DNA of 17,990 bases, taken from positions 1-17,990 of the forward strand of contig JBQTIU010000105.1 in NCBI GenBank assembly GCA_052387815.1. The letters run 5' to 3'. Below are positions 1 to 5,213 of the stretch, one piece after another (the first letter of the stretch is position 1; each line of letters begins with the position of its first letter). Below the pieces are notes generated by a model. That model ran no database searches. It was given only the letters and a program-made list of their open reading frames with translations, and was not told the DNA's origin. The translations under genes were made by a program, and so were the position numbers. The DNA comes from JBQTIU01 sp052387815. GTDB lineage: Bacteria; Pseudomonadota; Alphaproteobacteria; CACIAM-22H2.

Positions 1-149
1 GCCGATCCCATCTGGCCCTGGAGCACGTCGGCGAGCGCTTGGCGGCCGAACGGGCGATAGTCCTCGCCCCGTTCCAGGCCTTGCGCCTGCATCTGCTTGA
101 TTCCTTCAAAGGCCACCGGCAAACTCCAGATCGCTGCAGCGGTCGGCAT
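1..149 (-). CDS. Probable transposase, N-terminal 49 codons (partial, runs off left edge)
   Basis: The minus strand is open from an ATG at 149 to the window edge. A strong AAAGGAG ribosome binding site lies just upstream of this ATG. An in-frame ATG at 167 is possible but would place that site inside the gene. The peptide contains AFEGIKQMQAQGLERGEDY and then RQALADVLQGQM. From memory this resembles the start of a subgroup of IS256/Mutator-type DDE transposases, in which a 'FEGIK..QAEGL' stretch precedes a 'RQALAEVL' helix and the 'ELSVPRTR' region. The catalytic DDE residues would lie outside the window, so the family call rests on the N-terminus alone. The position next to the hipA-like gene in an island with an integrase remnant fits a mobile element. 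Alternative: an unrelated hypothetical protein. That a protein starts here is fairly sure; the family is only likely. Confidence 0.45.
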   Translation of the reverse strand, partial: MPTAAAIWSLPVAFEGIKQMQAQGLERGEDYRPFGRQALADVLQGQMGS

Positions 150-219
150 TGGGGGTGCTCCTTTCATGGGTGGTCAGCAAACCCGGGAGTACCCCCTTTC
201 CTTGCCCTGACACAAAACC
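1..219 (-). mobile_element. Possible insertion-sequence end (IS256-like), partial
   Basis: The putative transposase start at 149 is preceded by about 70 bases with no gene, ending seven bases from the stop codon of the hipA-like gene. Read on the minus strand, this leader begins GGTTTTGTGTCAGGG (219 to 205), which could be the outer terminal repeat. The partner repeat and any target-site duplication lie outside the window, so the boundary is a guess based on spacing. Confidence 0.3.
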
Positions 220-226
220 TGATACA

Positions 227-2065
227 TCACCACGGAGATGTGCATCGCGCATTCACGATCTCACGGAGTTGGTCGATACGTTCAAGTCCATTTGGCCCAT
301 GAGTCGCGAGCTTCGCAAGTTGTAGCCCTGCTATCGCCGTGCGCAGACCTTCGCGCATGTCGTCTAGTGCTTGCTGTGCCATCGACGCCTTTAGGCCGAT
401 TGTCCGGGCTAGCGTCAGAAAATCGTTACGCCGCAGCTGATCGTCCTTGCCGTTCAGTTTCAATGCCATCCGATCTTGCGCCAACCGAGGAAACACGCGC
501 GTCGTGACGACATCATAGATCGGTGTGAAGCGCACTGAGCGGAAGGTCTTGTCGCCTGGCATGGCGGTTTTCAGTACTGCCATGTTTTTTAGGTGCATGT
601 CCCCGTCCGCGATCAACCATGCGAACAGTGCTCGACGAAACAGTATAAGCAGATCCGCGTCTGGCTCGGTCGAGACAGACCGCAGGGCCTTAGCGACGCG
701 CTCGATGGTCGAATGGTACTTCGCCTCGGTGGACACATCGAGGATAGAGCAGAAGTCCTCCAGGCAGTACAACTCGCGATCCTCAGGTCCGCGGCGAATG
801 TCGAAGCGCTCGACCACGAGCGCAGGCGGCAGATTTTCCAGCACCTCGACGAGGGCATGCGCTGGAATCACGAAGCCGGCGGCTGCCGCAAGCTGGAGGG
901 CTGTCCATTCGACGATGGGAAGAGCCTCGAACCCCGCCGTCGAGGCCGGCTTCAGGATGTGCGTGAAGGGTCGCCCTTTCGCGTCGAGGAGCCTGCCGGT
1001 CGCGTCCAGGAACATCGGCGCCTTGATCTGAATGCCGGATAACCGAGGCGTATCGACATGCTTGTAGAGCTCGGCGACGGCCCGTTCGAATCCGTCCGCA
1101 AGACGCTCCCTACCCGGTCCCTCGTAGGAGCCCGTGAAGCGTCCCTCCCGGGTCCAGTTAGCGAGCCGACCGTCGAGCACGTCGGCGGGAATGACGCTGA
1201 GCTTCGCGAGATCGTCGACGATGACGATGTTCGACATGTAGCGGCGGCCGCTGAGCAGCATGTCGCGCTCGCTACGGCTTTGCAGAATCTCTTCAAGCCA
1301 GCCTTCCGGAAGCAGGGCGCCGATGAACGGCGGCAGCTTGCCGGGTACGGTGCCACGGACCGGTGATGGCATGTCCACCTTATCGGGCGTCCAGCGCCAT
1401 TCGAACCCGTCATGCCGCAGCCGGCCAAGCGGCACGCCGTGCCAGACAACGTGAAGATCGACGCTCGTCTCGGTCGTGACGACGGGGATGGGCGGTTGGC
1501 GCGTAAGCCATTTCTCGGCCTGCTCGGCTTCGCGATACCATTGGTTCGCGCGCGCCAGAGCCCAGACGGCTTCGGCGGCCTGTGATGAACTGCCGTATTC
1601 AGCAATCAGGCGCTGGACCAGCTCCTGCTTCCTCGCATCGGAGATGGACGCGGCGTGCTCGCTGCGGAGCCGGAAGGTTTCGAGAAACCGCTGACGGAGC
1701 GACGACACGTCGACCGTGATCTCACCGATCGGGTCTTGAACAACCGCAGGTGCAAGTGACGGATTGGATGGAGCTTGGTTCTGGATGATCTCAAGGGCCC
1801 GGATGCGGGTGCGCTGAATCCGCTTCGAGGACAGGAACAATCGCCCGTCCGCAGTTGGTCCGAGAAGGATAGCGCTCGCGGCGGCGAGGTAGGCCTTCGG
1901 ATAGAGGTATTTGGCGATTCGGACTGCGTGCTGCAGGACGATGGCGTCGGCATCGTCGGCAGCGGCCACATAGATGCCCCGCATCAGCTGGACGAGGTAT
2001 TCCCGCTCCACCCGATAGTGAGCCGTTGGGCTATCGATATTCAGGCCGACAAGATAGAGAGGCAT
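227..2065 (-). CDS. hipA: HipA-family Ser/Thr kinase toxin with AbiEi-like N-terminal extension
   Basis: The 612-residue protein is much longer than E. coli HipA (about 440). Residues 1-190 form an extra domain. QLMRGIYVAA (26-35) and HAVRIAKYLYPKAYLAAASA (46-65) look like the wing and following helices of AbiEi-type winged-helix regulators. The HipA N-subdomain follows (about 202-300: 'LGRLRHDG', 'GKLPPFIGALLPEG'). The kinase core has LSGIQIKAP (342-350), HILKP with the probable ATP-binding Lys372 (369-373), VVERFDI (417-423), LEDFCSIL (435-442), the catalytic-loop motif DGDMHLKN (487-494) and the metal-binding PIYD (515-518). All key motifs look intact. HipA kinases phosphorylate targets such as glutamyl-tRNA synthetase; the target here is unknown. 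No hipB-like HTH gene lies next to it. The ATG at 2065 is the only usable start. It abuts a palindrome and lacks a clear Shine-Dalgarno site. The C-terminus ends seven bases from a possible IS boundary and may be slightly altered. Confidence 0.88.
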   Translation of the reverse strand: MPLYLVGLNIDSPTAHYRVEREYLVQLMRGIYVAAADDADAIVLQHAVRIAKYLYPKAYLAAASAILLGPTADGRLFLSSKRIQRTRIRALEIIQNQAPSNPSLAPAVVQDPIGEITVDVSSLRQRFLETFRLRSEHAASISDARKQELVQRLIAEYGSSSQAAEAVWALARANQWYREAEQAEKWLTRQPPIPVVTTETSVDLHVVWHGVPLGRLRHDGFEWRWTPDKVDMPSPVRGTVPGKLPPFIGALLPEGWLEEILQSRSERDMLLSGRRYMSNIVIVDDLAKLSVIPADVLDGRLANWTREGRFTGSYEGPGRERLADGFERAVAELYKHVDTPRLSGIQIKAPMFLDATGRLLDAKGRPFTHILKPASTAGFEALPIVEWTALQLAAAAGFVIPAHALVEVLENLPPALVVERFDIRRGPEDRELYCLEDFCSILDVSTEAKYHSTIERVAKALRSVSTEPDADLLILFRRALFAWLIADGDMHLKNMAVLKTAMPGDKTFRSVRFTPIYDVVTTRVFPRLAQDRMALKLNGKDDQLRRNDFLTLARTIGLKASMAQQALDDMREGLRTAIAGLQLAKLATHGPNGLERIDQLREIVNARCTSPW

Positions 2066-2102
2066 TCTAATTTTCTCGTATCTAAAACACGAGAAAATTA
2101 GA
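2066..2102. repeat. Perfect inverted repeat IR1, operator candidate of the hipA-like gene
   Basis: A 14-base left arm TCTAATTTTCTCGT (2066-2079) is exactly complementary to ACGAGAAAATTAGA (2089-2102), with a 9-base spacer. The palindrome starts on the base next to the hipA start codon and covers the likely -10 box and transcription start. A dimeric regulator bound here would block transcription. In RNA the same sequence could form a hairpin ending right at the start codon. The arm core recurs in IR2, which supports a protein-binding role. Confidence 0.75.
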
Positions 2103-2123
2103 GGATAGACACGGCCCGCGCAA
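2095..2123 (-). promoter_or_regulatory. Candidate sigma-70-type promoter of the hipA-like gene
   Basis: On the minus strand TTGCGC (2123-2118) and TAATTT (2100-2095) are separated by 17 bases. The -10 lies inside the outer arm of IR1 and the -35 sits between IR1 and IR2. Transcription would start near 2088, giving a leader of about 23 bases. The -35 match is partial, so this is a reasoned guess supported by its position between the operators. Confidence 0.45.
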
Positions 2124-2130
2124 GGATAAT

Positions 2131-2167
2131 TCTAATTTTCCCGTATATCACATACGGGAAACTTAAG
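2131..2167. repeat. Imperfect inverted repeat IR2, second operator candidate
   Basis: The left arm TCTAATTTTCCCGTAT (2131-2146) pairs with 2152-2167 at 13 of 16 positions over a 5-base spacer; the inner ten pairs are perfect. The left arm matches IR1 (TCTAATTTTCTCGTAT at 2066-2081) at 15 of 16 bases, so the two sites are a degenerate direct repeat of one palindrome, 65 bases apart centre to edge. IR2 lies just upstream of the candidate -35 box. Two-palindrome control regions are known for AbiEi antitoxins, which bind them cooperatively. Confidence 0.65.
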
Positions 2168-2325
2168 TGGCCAACTCCGGGGAGAAGGGCGGGGATCTGC
2201 CCTGCGTGCCGGAGGGACGAAGCCAATTGGACAGAAGAGGTCTTTGCATCACGCCAACGTGTCGCGCGCAACCTGAGTCGTGGCCAGTTGTCGAGCACCA
2301 GGGCTTGAGGGTTTGCAGCCCCGTC

Positions 2326-2583
2326 GCGCTCCATAGGCCGCCCGGTATCGCGGCGCAGGCGGCACTGGTCGAGCCACGCGTCCGCCGCCTCGCCGACCGG
2401 GATCGATTCCGAGTCGTGAACATAGGTGCCGGCCGCCACCTGGGGCCGAACCTTCACCAGATCGGCATCGGCGTCCTTGCGGCGCTCGAACAGCTTCGCC
2501 CGGCGCTAGCCGCCAGCGTCGAAGAAGTCGACCTGCCAGCGGGTCAAACCCGAGGGAAGCGTGCGCTTGCGGATGGTTGCCAC
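2326..2583 (-). pseudogene. Decayed tyrosine recombinase (integrase), N-terminal remnant
   Basis: One minus-strand frame starting at GTG 2583 reads VATIRKRTLPSGLTRWQVDF, meets a TAG at 2508-2506, and continues in the same frame with RRAKLFERRKDADADLVKVR, then 'QVAAGTYVHDSESIPVGEAADAWL'. This is the arm-binding and start of the SAM-like core-binding N-terminus of phage-type tyrosine integrases ('IRKR.LPSG..RWQVDY...GxRRxKxFxxKxDAxxxL...AGTYVxDSxSxTVxEAAxxWL'). The match stops at about 'PMER' (2326), and the catalytic domain (R..HxxR..Y) is nowhere in the window. The gene is therefore broken twice, by an internal stop and by 3' deletion. It marks past integration of a mobile island carrying the neighbouring toxin genes. 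Stop readthrough cannot rescue it because the catalytic part is missing. Confidence 0.72.
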
Positions 2584-2908
2584 GAACAGGCCGTGTCCGG
2601 CCAATGGGTGGTCCGAATCTTCTCCTGTTCATTGCCATAGGTGGCGCTTGCTATCGAGGGCAATGAACGGGGATTCCCGAAGGTTTCGGAATTTTACGCT
2701 AAAACGTTCGTGGCCGTGGACCCCCGTGCCCTTGGCGAGACTGGTTGCGTCCCGGGAACGCGACGGATAGGGGTTCGTTGAGTCAAGTGGATACCCCTCA
2801 GTCCCGAAATATCGCTTCGGTGGGGTTCGCCATCCGACCTTCCCGCCAATATCGCTGCTACCTGGCTCATCAAGACGCCCCACAGGGATTGCAGACCGAG
2901 TACGCTAT
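2584..2908. other. Gene-free stretch between integrase remnant and higA
   Basis: About 325 bases with no convincing gene. Short open frames on both strands resemble no family I know and overlap one another. It contains the inverted repeat at 2627-2668. I see no tRNA, terminator with a U-tract, or CRISPR-like repeat. It may be eroded sequence from the mobile element that delivered the integrase. Confidence 0.5.
2627..2668. repeat. Inverted repeat upstream of the integrase remnant
   Basis: GTTCATTGCC (2627-2636) is exactly complementary to GGCAATGAAC (2659-2668) over a 22-base spacer, which itself carries ATAG and CTAT facing each other. It lies about 45 bases upstream of the integrase start. 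It could be a recombinase arm or attachment site, or a chance hairpin; there is no run of T to suggest a terminator. Confidence 0.4.
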
Positions 2909-3220
2909 TTATCTTTTCAGAGCAGTCCATCCCGCCGCTGGCGTCAGCCGTCCGACCTTGATGCGCTTGGCGTGCTTCATGGCCCGGGCGAGGTCGTAGG
3001 CGGCTTGGAGGCGGAACCACGTGTCGGCGCCGCCGCCGAACGCTTTGTCGAGCCGGATCGCCATCTCGGGCGATATCCCCGAATGGCAGTTCACAATGTC
3101 GGAGAGCTGCTTGCGGCTGACACCGAGCTTCTTCGCGGCCTCCGTCACGCTCAACGCCAGGGGCTCCAGGCAATCGTGTCGAACGGACAGCCCCGGATGC
3201 GGTGGGTTCTTCATCGGCAT
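2909..3220 (-). CDS. higA: HigA-family antitoxin (XRE HTH)
   Basis: The 103-residue protein has the HigA signature: NPPHPG near the start, CLEPLALSVTEAAKKLGVSRKQLSDIVN (helix-turn-helix, about residues 17-44), then SGISPEMAIRLDKAFG (47-62) and 'TWFRLQAAYDLARA' (67-80). HigA binds and neutralises HigB and represses the operon as a dimer. It is the second gene of the pair, 12 bases after higB; toxin-first order is characteristic of higBA. An AGGAGG site overlaps the higB stop codon eight bases before this ATG. An in-frame ATG at codon 3 is an alternative start. The usual glutamate after 'HPG' (HPGExL) is replaced here (HPGLSVRHD), a small departure outside the HTH. Confidence 0.93.
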   Translation of the reverse strand: MPMKNPPHPGLSVRHDCLEPLALSVTEAAKKLGVSRKQLSDIVNCHSGISPEMAIRLDKAFGGGADTWFRLQAAYDLARAMKHAKRIKVGRLTPAAGWTALKR

Positions 3221-3228
3221 CGTTCCGT

Positions 3229-3234
3229 CCTCCT
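3229..3234 (-). promoter_or_regulatory. Strong ribosome binding site of higA inside the higB stop codon
   Basis: AGGAGG on the minus strand (3234-3229) shares two bases with the higB TAG stop (3235-3233) and lies eight bases from the higA ATG. A ribosome finishing the toxin therefore sits on the antitoxin's initiation site, which would keep antitoxin output high, in contrast with the poor site before higB. Confidence 0.75.
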
Positions 3235-3511
3235 AGTGGGGGTCGACCAGATCCACGTCTTTGGCATGGCCGCCCTCGAAGCCGAAGACGACATGCCAGT
3301 TGCCGGAGACCGTGATCGACCAGTACCTCGCAAGATCGCCCTTCAAGCGATGCAGCCGGAAGCCCGGCAAATTCATGTTGCCGACTTCGGACGCTTCTTC
3401 GAGACGCGCGAGAATGCGCTCGACCTTGTCCGCATCGTCCGGCAGCACCCTGCGCCGGTCCCCCTTCTCGAACCGGAGCTGGAGGCCCTTGTGGCGGAAG
3501 CTGACGATCAT
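3233..3511 (-). CDS. higB: HigB-family toxin (RelE/ParE superfamily mRNA interferase)
   Basis: From the ATG at 3511 the protein is 92 residues, the standard length of the plasmid-maintenance 'killer' HigB family. It starts MIVSFRHKGL and has NMNLPGFRLHRLKGDLARYW followed by SITVSGNWHVVFGF and the DVDLVDPH end, matching the family's LPG..LH.LKGd..G.wsi.VsgNWRi.F.f....a.dVd..DYH pattern. HigB cleaves mRNA on the ribosome. The upstream in-frame TTG at 3520 would add three residues; I prefer ATG because family members start with M-I-x-S-F. No good Shine-Dalgarno site precedes it, which suggests low toxin translation. In the family's NWR motif the arginine is His here (NWHVVF), a point to check if activity is in doubt. 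Confidence 0.93.
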   Translation of the reverse strand: MIVSFRHKGLQLRFEKGDRRRVLPDDADKVERILARLEEASEVGNMNLPGFRLHRLKGDLARYWSITVSGNWHVVFGFEGGHAKDVDLVDPH

Positions 3512-3823
3512 CGGCACCAATGTAACCCGTCACCGCTCAGTTTACGATCCGCAACGTTTCCTACCGCTCCTCCGCTCGTTTGCGCGGCCCAGGTGAACAG
3601 CCTTGATCACCCGCTTCCAGCCTCGCCCGCAAGGCCGCGGGCGTCGCCCTGGTGCCGACCATCACCCAGCTCGGCGCACACTCAGCCGCAATCCGCGCGA
3701 AACGACCGAAACGGTAGTGCCAAGCCCCCGGCTCGGCGCCGAAAACCATTGCTTCTCAACCACTTGGCAAAACGCACGGTAGAAGATGGACCCTAGTTCC
3801 GGCCTTCGGAGCCGGCCGTATGC
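3512..3823. other. Divergent intergenic region between the two toxin-antitoxin pairs
   Basis: About 310 bases between higB (minus) and the promoter of the second pair (plus). The only notable open frame is a 62-codon minus-strand ORF at 3561-3749, starting 'MVFGAEPGAWHYRF', with no good ribosome binding site and no family I recognise. It may be residual coding sequence of a lost gene. I could not settle on a clear promoter for higB, although its control elements should lie close to 3512-3560. Confidence 0.4.
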
Positions 3824-3852
3824 TTGCGTGATATAGCACTTAGTGCTATAAG
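3824..3852 (+). promoter_or_regulatory. Promoter with embedded palindromic operator of the RelE/HTH pair
   Basis: TTGCGT (3824-3829) and TATAAG (3847-3852) are 17 bases apart, a good sigma-70-type arrangement. Between and overlapping them lies TATAGCAC-TTA-GTGCTATA (3832-3850), a perfect palindrome with 8-base arms. It occupies almost all of the spacer and shares TATA with the -10 box, so a dimer bound here would exclude RNA polymerase. The HTH protein encoded second in the operon, alone or with the toxin, is the natural candidate repressor. Confidence 0.72.
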
Positions 3853-3891
3853 ACTGGGTGTGAGCGAGACCCGCCTGATCGAAGGGCTAGG

Positions 3892-4272
3892 GTGCGCGTT
3901 TTCAAGACCAAGGCCTTCGCTCGATTCGCGGATCGGGAAGGCATCGGCGGCGACGACCTTTGTGACGCTGCGGCACGCGCCGAGGCCGGCCAAGTCGATG
4001 CCGACCTGGGCGGCGGAACGATCCAGCAGCGAATCGCCCGAGAGGGCCGAGGGAAGTGTGGGGACTTTCGAACCATCGTGCTGTTCCGAAAGGCGGGCCA
4101 CGCATTCTTCTTCTTCGTTTACGGCTTCGCCAAGAGCCATCGCGAGAACATACGTGCGGACGAATTGAAAGCCTTCCGAAAGCTCGCGGCTTCGATGCTC
4201 GGGCTGGACGACGCCGCGCTCGCCGCGGCGGTGAAGAACGGGACGCTACGGGAGATCGAGTGTCGTGGCTAA
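3892..4272 (+). CDS. RelE-family toxin (PF06296 type) of a toxin-first TA pair
   Basis: The 126-residue protein starts at GTG with GAAGGG upstream. It shows the pattern of the RelE-like family once called DUF1044: 'VFKTKAFARFADREGI' at the N-terminus, the charged 'DLGGGTIQQRIAREGRGK' segment (39-56), GDFRTIVLFRKAGHAFFFF (58-76), then VYGFAKSHRENI (76-87) and a C-terminal helical tail (90-121). Members act as ribosome-associated RNases or gyrase-type inhibitors within the RelE/ParE fold; the target here is unknown. The 3' end overlaps the HTH gene by eight bases, so the two are translationally coupled. The conserved GYRT turn is GDFRT, a mild change. The AUG-less start may hold toxin synthesis down. 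Confidence 0.88.
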   Translation: MRVFKTKAFARFADREGIGGDDLCDAAARAEAGQVDADLGGGTIQQRIAREGRGKCGDFRTIVLFRKAGHAFFFFVYGFAKSHRENIRADELKAFRKLAASMLGLDDAALAAAVKNGTLREIECRG

Positions 4273-4561
4273 GCGGTATCGCAGCGACGCTTTGGCCGCC
4301 GTGCACGAGGCCGTCGTCATGGACAAGCAGACCATGAAGGCCTTCGACGAAATGTGCCTGACGCCCGTCGAAGATCTCTCTGCCGACCAGATCCGAAAGA
4401 TCCGGCTGCGCGAGAAGGCGAGCCAGGCCGTCTTCGCGCGTTACCTCAACGTCACGACCGGACTCGTGAGCCAATGGGAGCGTGGGCAGAAGCGCCCGCG
4501 TGGCGCCTCGCTCAAGCTCCTTACCCTGGTCGCCAAGAACGGACTCCGATCGGTCGCCTGA
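4265..4561 (+). CDS. XRE-family HTH antitoxin/regulator (NadS/YiaG-like)
   Basis: The 98-residue protein starts at a GTG inside the last codons of the toxin gene (eight-base overlap). An internal ATG at 4320 is a possible shorter start but would lose the N-terminal 'SDALAAVHEAV' segment typical of the family. Residues about 42-80 hold the HTH: IRKIRLREKASQAVFARYLN, then VTTGLVSQWERGQKRPRG, followed by the 'LKLLTLVAKNGL' tail. This architecture is common in antitoxins encoded after RelE-like toxins. It probably neutralises the upstream protein and represses at the 3832-3850 palindrome. No transmembrane or other enzyme motif is seen. Confidence 0.9.
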   Translation: MAKRYRSDALAAVHEAVVMDKQTMKAFDEMCLTPVEDLSADQIRKIRLREKASQAVFARYLNVTTGLVSQWERGQKRPRGASLKLLTLVAKNGLRSVA

Positions 4562-4744
4562 GCCGTTCCTCCTCGTCGGGGCATGGTCAACCGGAGCCCG
4601 GAAACAGCCAGCGGGAGCCGGCTTCCGCCTCACGACGGAATCGACCGGCACGCCAGGGACGCCATCGGTGGCTACACAGCGCTGTCCGTGGCCGTCAGCC
4701 CAAGTGCCACCGGGATGCACACATCGCCCCGACCGCCGAGAGCC

Positions 4745-4772
4745 TTGTTCGCGCGCGGGGTTGGGGTAAGCT
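4745..4772 (+). promoter_or_regulatory. Weak candidate promoter for the catabolic operon
   Basis: TTGTTC (4745-4750) and TAAGCT (4767-4772) with a 16-base spacer lie 55 bases before the first gene of the long plus-strand operon, in the 265-base gap after the HTH gene. A promoter is needed somewhere here because no other gap before 16,558 exceeds six bases. The box matches are modest. The rest of the gap shows no operator palindrome of note and no clear terminator for the upstream pair. Confidence 0.3.
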
Positions 4773-4826
4773 GTTTCGCGAACCTCGATCGGTCCGAAAT
4801 TCCCAAACCGCGCAGCAGGTTTCCCC

Positions 4827-5210
4827 ATGCCCCGCAAGCTGATCTCGTCCGGTTCCCCGTTCGAGGAGGTCGCCCAATATTCGCGCGCGGTGGCCGACGG
4901 CAAGTGGGTGTTCGTCTCCGGCACCGCCGGATTCGACTACAAGACCATGACGATATCCGACGACATCGTCGCCCAGACCGAGCAGGCGTTCCGCAACATC
5001 GCCGCCGCCCTCGAGCAGGCCGGGTCCTCGATGGCCGACGTGGTGCGCGTGGTGGCCTTCCTCGCCTCGGCCGAGGAGTTCAAGCGCGCGGCGCCCATCT
5101 TCGGCAAGTGGTTCAAGGGCATCAGGCCCGCCAACACGACCGTCATCTGCGCGCTCGTCGACCCGCGCATGAAGATCGAGATCGAAGTCACGGCGAGGAA
5201 GCGGGGCTGA
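4827..5210 (+). CDS. RidA/YjgF/UK114-family protein lacking the RidA catalytic arginine
   Basis: The 127-residue protein is the usual Rid length. Recognisable parts are the N-terminal SSGSPFEEVAQYSRAV, VFVSGTAGFD (28-37), 'QTEQAFRNIAAALEQAGSSMADVV' (50-73) and the C-terminal PANTTVICALVDPRMKIEIE (101-120). True RidA imine/enamine deaminases have 'PARSCV' with an arginine that anchors the substrate carboxylate; here the third position is Asn103. That places it in one of the non-RidA subfamilies, whose activities are largely undefined. It opens the operon, three bases before the SDR gene. Such proteins often sit in amino-acid and amine catabolic operons. A role in clearing reactive intermediates is an inference from context only. 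Confidence 0.88.
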   Translation: MPRKLISSGSPFEEVAQYSRAVADGKWVFVSGTAGFDYKTMTISDDIVAQTEQAFRNIAAALEQAGSSMADVVRVVAFLASAEEFKRAAPIFGKWFKGIRPANTTVICALVDPRMKIEIEVTARKRG

Positions 5211-5213
5211 GCC

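Noticed and set aside
2167..2640. Plus-strand frame of 157 codons opposite the integrase remnant
   Set aside because: The opposite strand has recognisable integrase residues; the plus-strand translation has none and no ribosome site.
2770..2830. tRNA-like GGGGTTCG segment as an attachment site
   Set aside because: The following bases do not fit a T-arm, and no anticodon arm or acceptor stem can be formed around it.
3561..3749. Small 62-codon minus-strand ORF between the two TA pairs
   Set aside because: It has no ribosome binding site or family match; I mention it only as possible leftover coding sequence.
4611..4628. Near-palindrome GCGGGAGCC/GGCTTCCGC after the HTH gene
   Set aside because: It has no loop and no T run, so it is not a terminator, and such GC-rich palindromes are common by chance in this composition.
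3902..4924. Minus-strand frame of 340 codons across the RelE/HTH pair
   Set aside because: It is antisense to two identified genes and crosses a promoter-containing gap; no family resemblance.
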